Shown here piece by piece: positions 13,168 through 14,183 of a stretch of 14,183 nt of DNA. The position numbers and the translations under genes are program-made. Source of the stretch: a bacterium (GTDB lineage: Bacteria; Spirochaetota; JAHITG01); contig JAQTRT010000047.1 of NCBI GenBank assembly GCA_028711675.1, positions 1 through 14,183 on the forward strand, given 5' to 3'. Numbering within the stretch: position 1 is the stretch's first letter; each line of letters begins with the position of its first letter. The notes beneath the pieces were generated by a model. That model saw nothing but the letters and a program-made list of their open reading frames with translations. It was not told the DNA's origin and made no database searches.

Positions 13168-14133
13168 TTATAGCTTCATGATAAAAGCCAGTTTAAAAAA
13201 AGCCGGCCTTCCATCGAATGATGTGCCTGAACCTGCTGGTCCTGAATCAAAGCTGATGGAATGAGAATGGTTCTGGCTCGCTCCGCCTGTGGAAACAGAA
13301 TGACTGTGGTTCCCGTTTTCGCTGGTCTGGGCGTCGGTATAGCCGCCGCCCCATGACCCCTGCTCAGGAGCGCCGCCTCCTTCAGGCCCGGCTTCGCCTT
13401 TCAGAGCATGTACATGGTTGCCGTCAGAGCTCGTGCTGCCTGAATGGGAGTGGTCCTGCGACTGGTTCCCTGTGCCACCGCTGATGTAATGGGTATGAGC
13501 CGGAAGATTGGCCGTAACAAGGCTTTTGCTGTGCGAACCGCCTGTTGCGCCCGGATTCTCGGCTGAACTGCTGACGCTTAATATGAACCGGTCCCGCAGA
13601 TCAGGCGTCCCTGAGGAACCGTCGCACAGGACCCATCCTGAAGGAATGGAGGCAATGGTGCCGGACCACATGAGGATGACACCTGACGGGATCACGGAAG
13701 AAGGTTTGTTCAGGATACCGCTCCAATCAACCAGTTCCGATCTCCGGGAAAGGAGTGAATAAGAGACACTGTTTATTTTTTCCCTGGGCTGAAGCGTATC
13801 GCCCCCTATCCTTATCTCCAGATACATGCCGCTCCCTGACCAGTCGATGTTCGTAAAGGGTCTGGGCGATCCTGTTGCGGTCGAGGCGCCGATATAAGTA
13901 TGGAATATCCCGTTCGTCACTTTAACGACCTGGACATCGCCGGCCCAGATAAGCGTTCCCGCAGCGGCTGCGTCATAAATATTGAAGATAATATTCTCGT
14001 TACCGCTGTACGGCACTCCGTTCTGCAGCAGCTTGCCCTGATAATTAATGAGCGCAGGCACTCCGGGGAAAAGCAGCTCTGCTGTTAAAAAGATGAAAAT
14101 TACCGGAAGAAAATTAAAAATTGTTCTTTTCAT
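13168..14133 (-). CDS. Secreted phage-tail-collar-like protein with HxH-rich C-terminus
   Basis: A 321-residue exported protein. Residues 1-24 form a signal peptide (KRTIFNFLPVIFIFLTAELL). Residues 28-130 form a beta-rich domain common in uncultured-phylum surface proteins (LINYQGKLLQNGVPYSGNEN, later LEIRIGGD). Residues 148-190 are a tail-collar domain: IPSGVILMWSGTIASIPSGW, then VLCDGSSGTPDLRDRFI. Residues 209-291 carry five HxH motifs (213-215, 228-230, 240-242, 276-278, 289-291) in Gly/Ser-rich sequence, and it ends with RPAFFKLAFIMKL, the closing signature of such tail fibres. In trimeric phage fibres HxH pairs bind iron along the shaft, so a metal-stabilised trimeric fibre is likely. 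No other phage gene is near, so this looks like a cellular surface protein. Ribosome binding site AGGAG. Convergent with the glycosyltransferase gene, 20 bp apart. Confidence 0.85.
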   Translation of the reverse strand: MKRTIFNFLPVIFIFLTAELLFPGVPALINYQGKLLQNGVPYSGNENIIFNIYDAAAAGTLIWAGDVQVVKVTNGIFHTYIGASTATGSPRPFTNIDWSGSGMYLEIRIGGDTLQPREKINSVSYSLLSRRSELVDWSGILNKPSSVIPSGVILMWSGTIASIPSGWVLCDGSSGTPDLRDRFILSVSSSAENPGATGGSHSKSLVTANLPAHTHYISGGTGNQSQDHSHSGSTSSDGNHVHALKGEAGPEGGGAPEQGSWGGGYTDAQTSENGNHSHSVSTGGASQNHSHSISFDSGPAGSGTSFDGRPAFFKLAFIMKL

Positions 14134-14183
14134 AGTGTTTCTCCTGGCTGGATCCGGCCTGGTACGAGCCGGAAGTTTCTCTG

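Noticed and set aside
13152..13210. Possible bidirectional terminator between the converging glycosyltransferase and tail-collar genes (CCGGCCTTTTT facing AAAAAAAGCCGG).
   Set aside because: The arms pair only with a bulge, the loop exceeds 30 bases and lies inside the 3' coding end of the minus-strand gene, and no U-tract follows the stem on either strand.
13168..14133. Prophage or tailocin, suggested by the tail-collar domain.
   Set aside because: The protein has a signal peptide and no capsid, portal, tail, lysis or integrase gene is present in the window.

Overview
The window looks like chromosomal DNA of a Gram-negative (diderm) bacterium, probably from a poorly sampled or uncultured lineage. 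The diderm reading rests on a PorV/UPF0164-type outer-membrane protein, several N-terminal signal peptides, a lipobox lipoprotein and a CsgG-domain protein. The housekeeping genes (rpsF-ssb-rpsR, accA, glyQ) are clearly bacterial. Candidate -10/-35 promoters are of the ordinary sigma-70 type, mostly with 16-bp spacers. I cannot name the phylum from the sequence alone; the gene mix would suit Spirochaetota, Elusimicrobiota/Omnitrophota-like or related candidate phyla, at low confidence.

Left part, minus strand (1-2930). Reading right to left: a PtsN-like PTS IIA gene, a small PII-like protein and a PorV/UPF0164 outer-membrane protein. A hairpin with a U-tract follows, then the ribosomal/replication operon rpsF-ssb-rpsR, with rpsR cut by the window edge. 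The PTS gene has its own promoter, divergent from that of accA.

Middle, plus strand (3086-5980). accA follows a strong promoter. Next is a helical-repeat envelope protein ending in a membrane module. Then comes a tRNA-Gly(CCC) with its own near-consensus promoter, and 22 bp after it a TTG-started PAP2-family phosphatase that has no promoter of its own that I can see and is probably read from the tRNA promoter.

Right part, plus strand (6070-13147). A promoter and a possibly structured leader precede a run of seven closely spaced genes: a CsgG-domain protein, a lipoprotein, a membrane-anchored TPR protein, glycyl-tRNA synthetase alpha (glyQ, without glyS beside it), an 87-residue MshEN-like protein that overlaps glyQ by 8 bp, a secreted ComEC-type metallo-beta-lactamase-fold protein with beta-sandwich domains, and a putative glycosyltransferase. 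Apart from glyQ the theme is the cell envelope. Converging on this run from the right is a secreted phage-tail-collar-like protein with five HxH motifs (13168-14133, minus strand).

I see no CRISPR array, transposon, integrase, restriction or toxin-antitoxin gene. No gene-free stretch exceeds 300 bases. The most unusual items are the small MshEN-like protein with a FliM-like tail, the secreted ComEC-type hydrolase, the secreted tail-collar protein, the tRNA-CDS co-transcription, and the membrane module shared by two neighbouring envelope genes.
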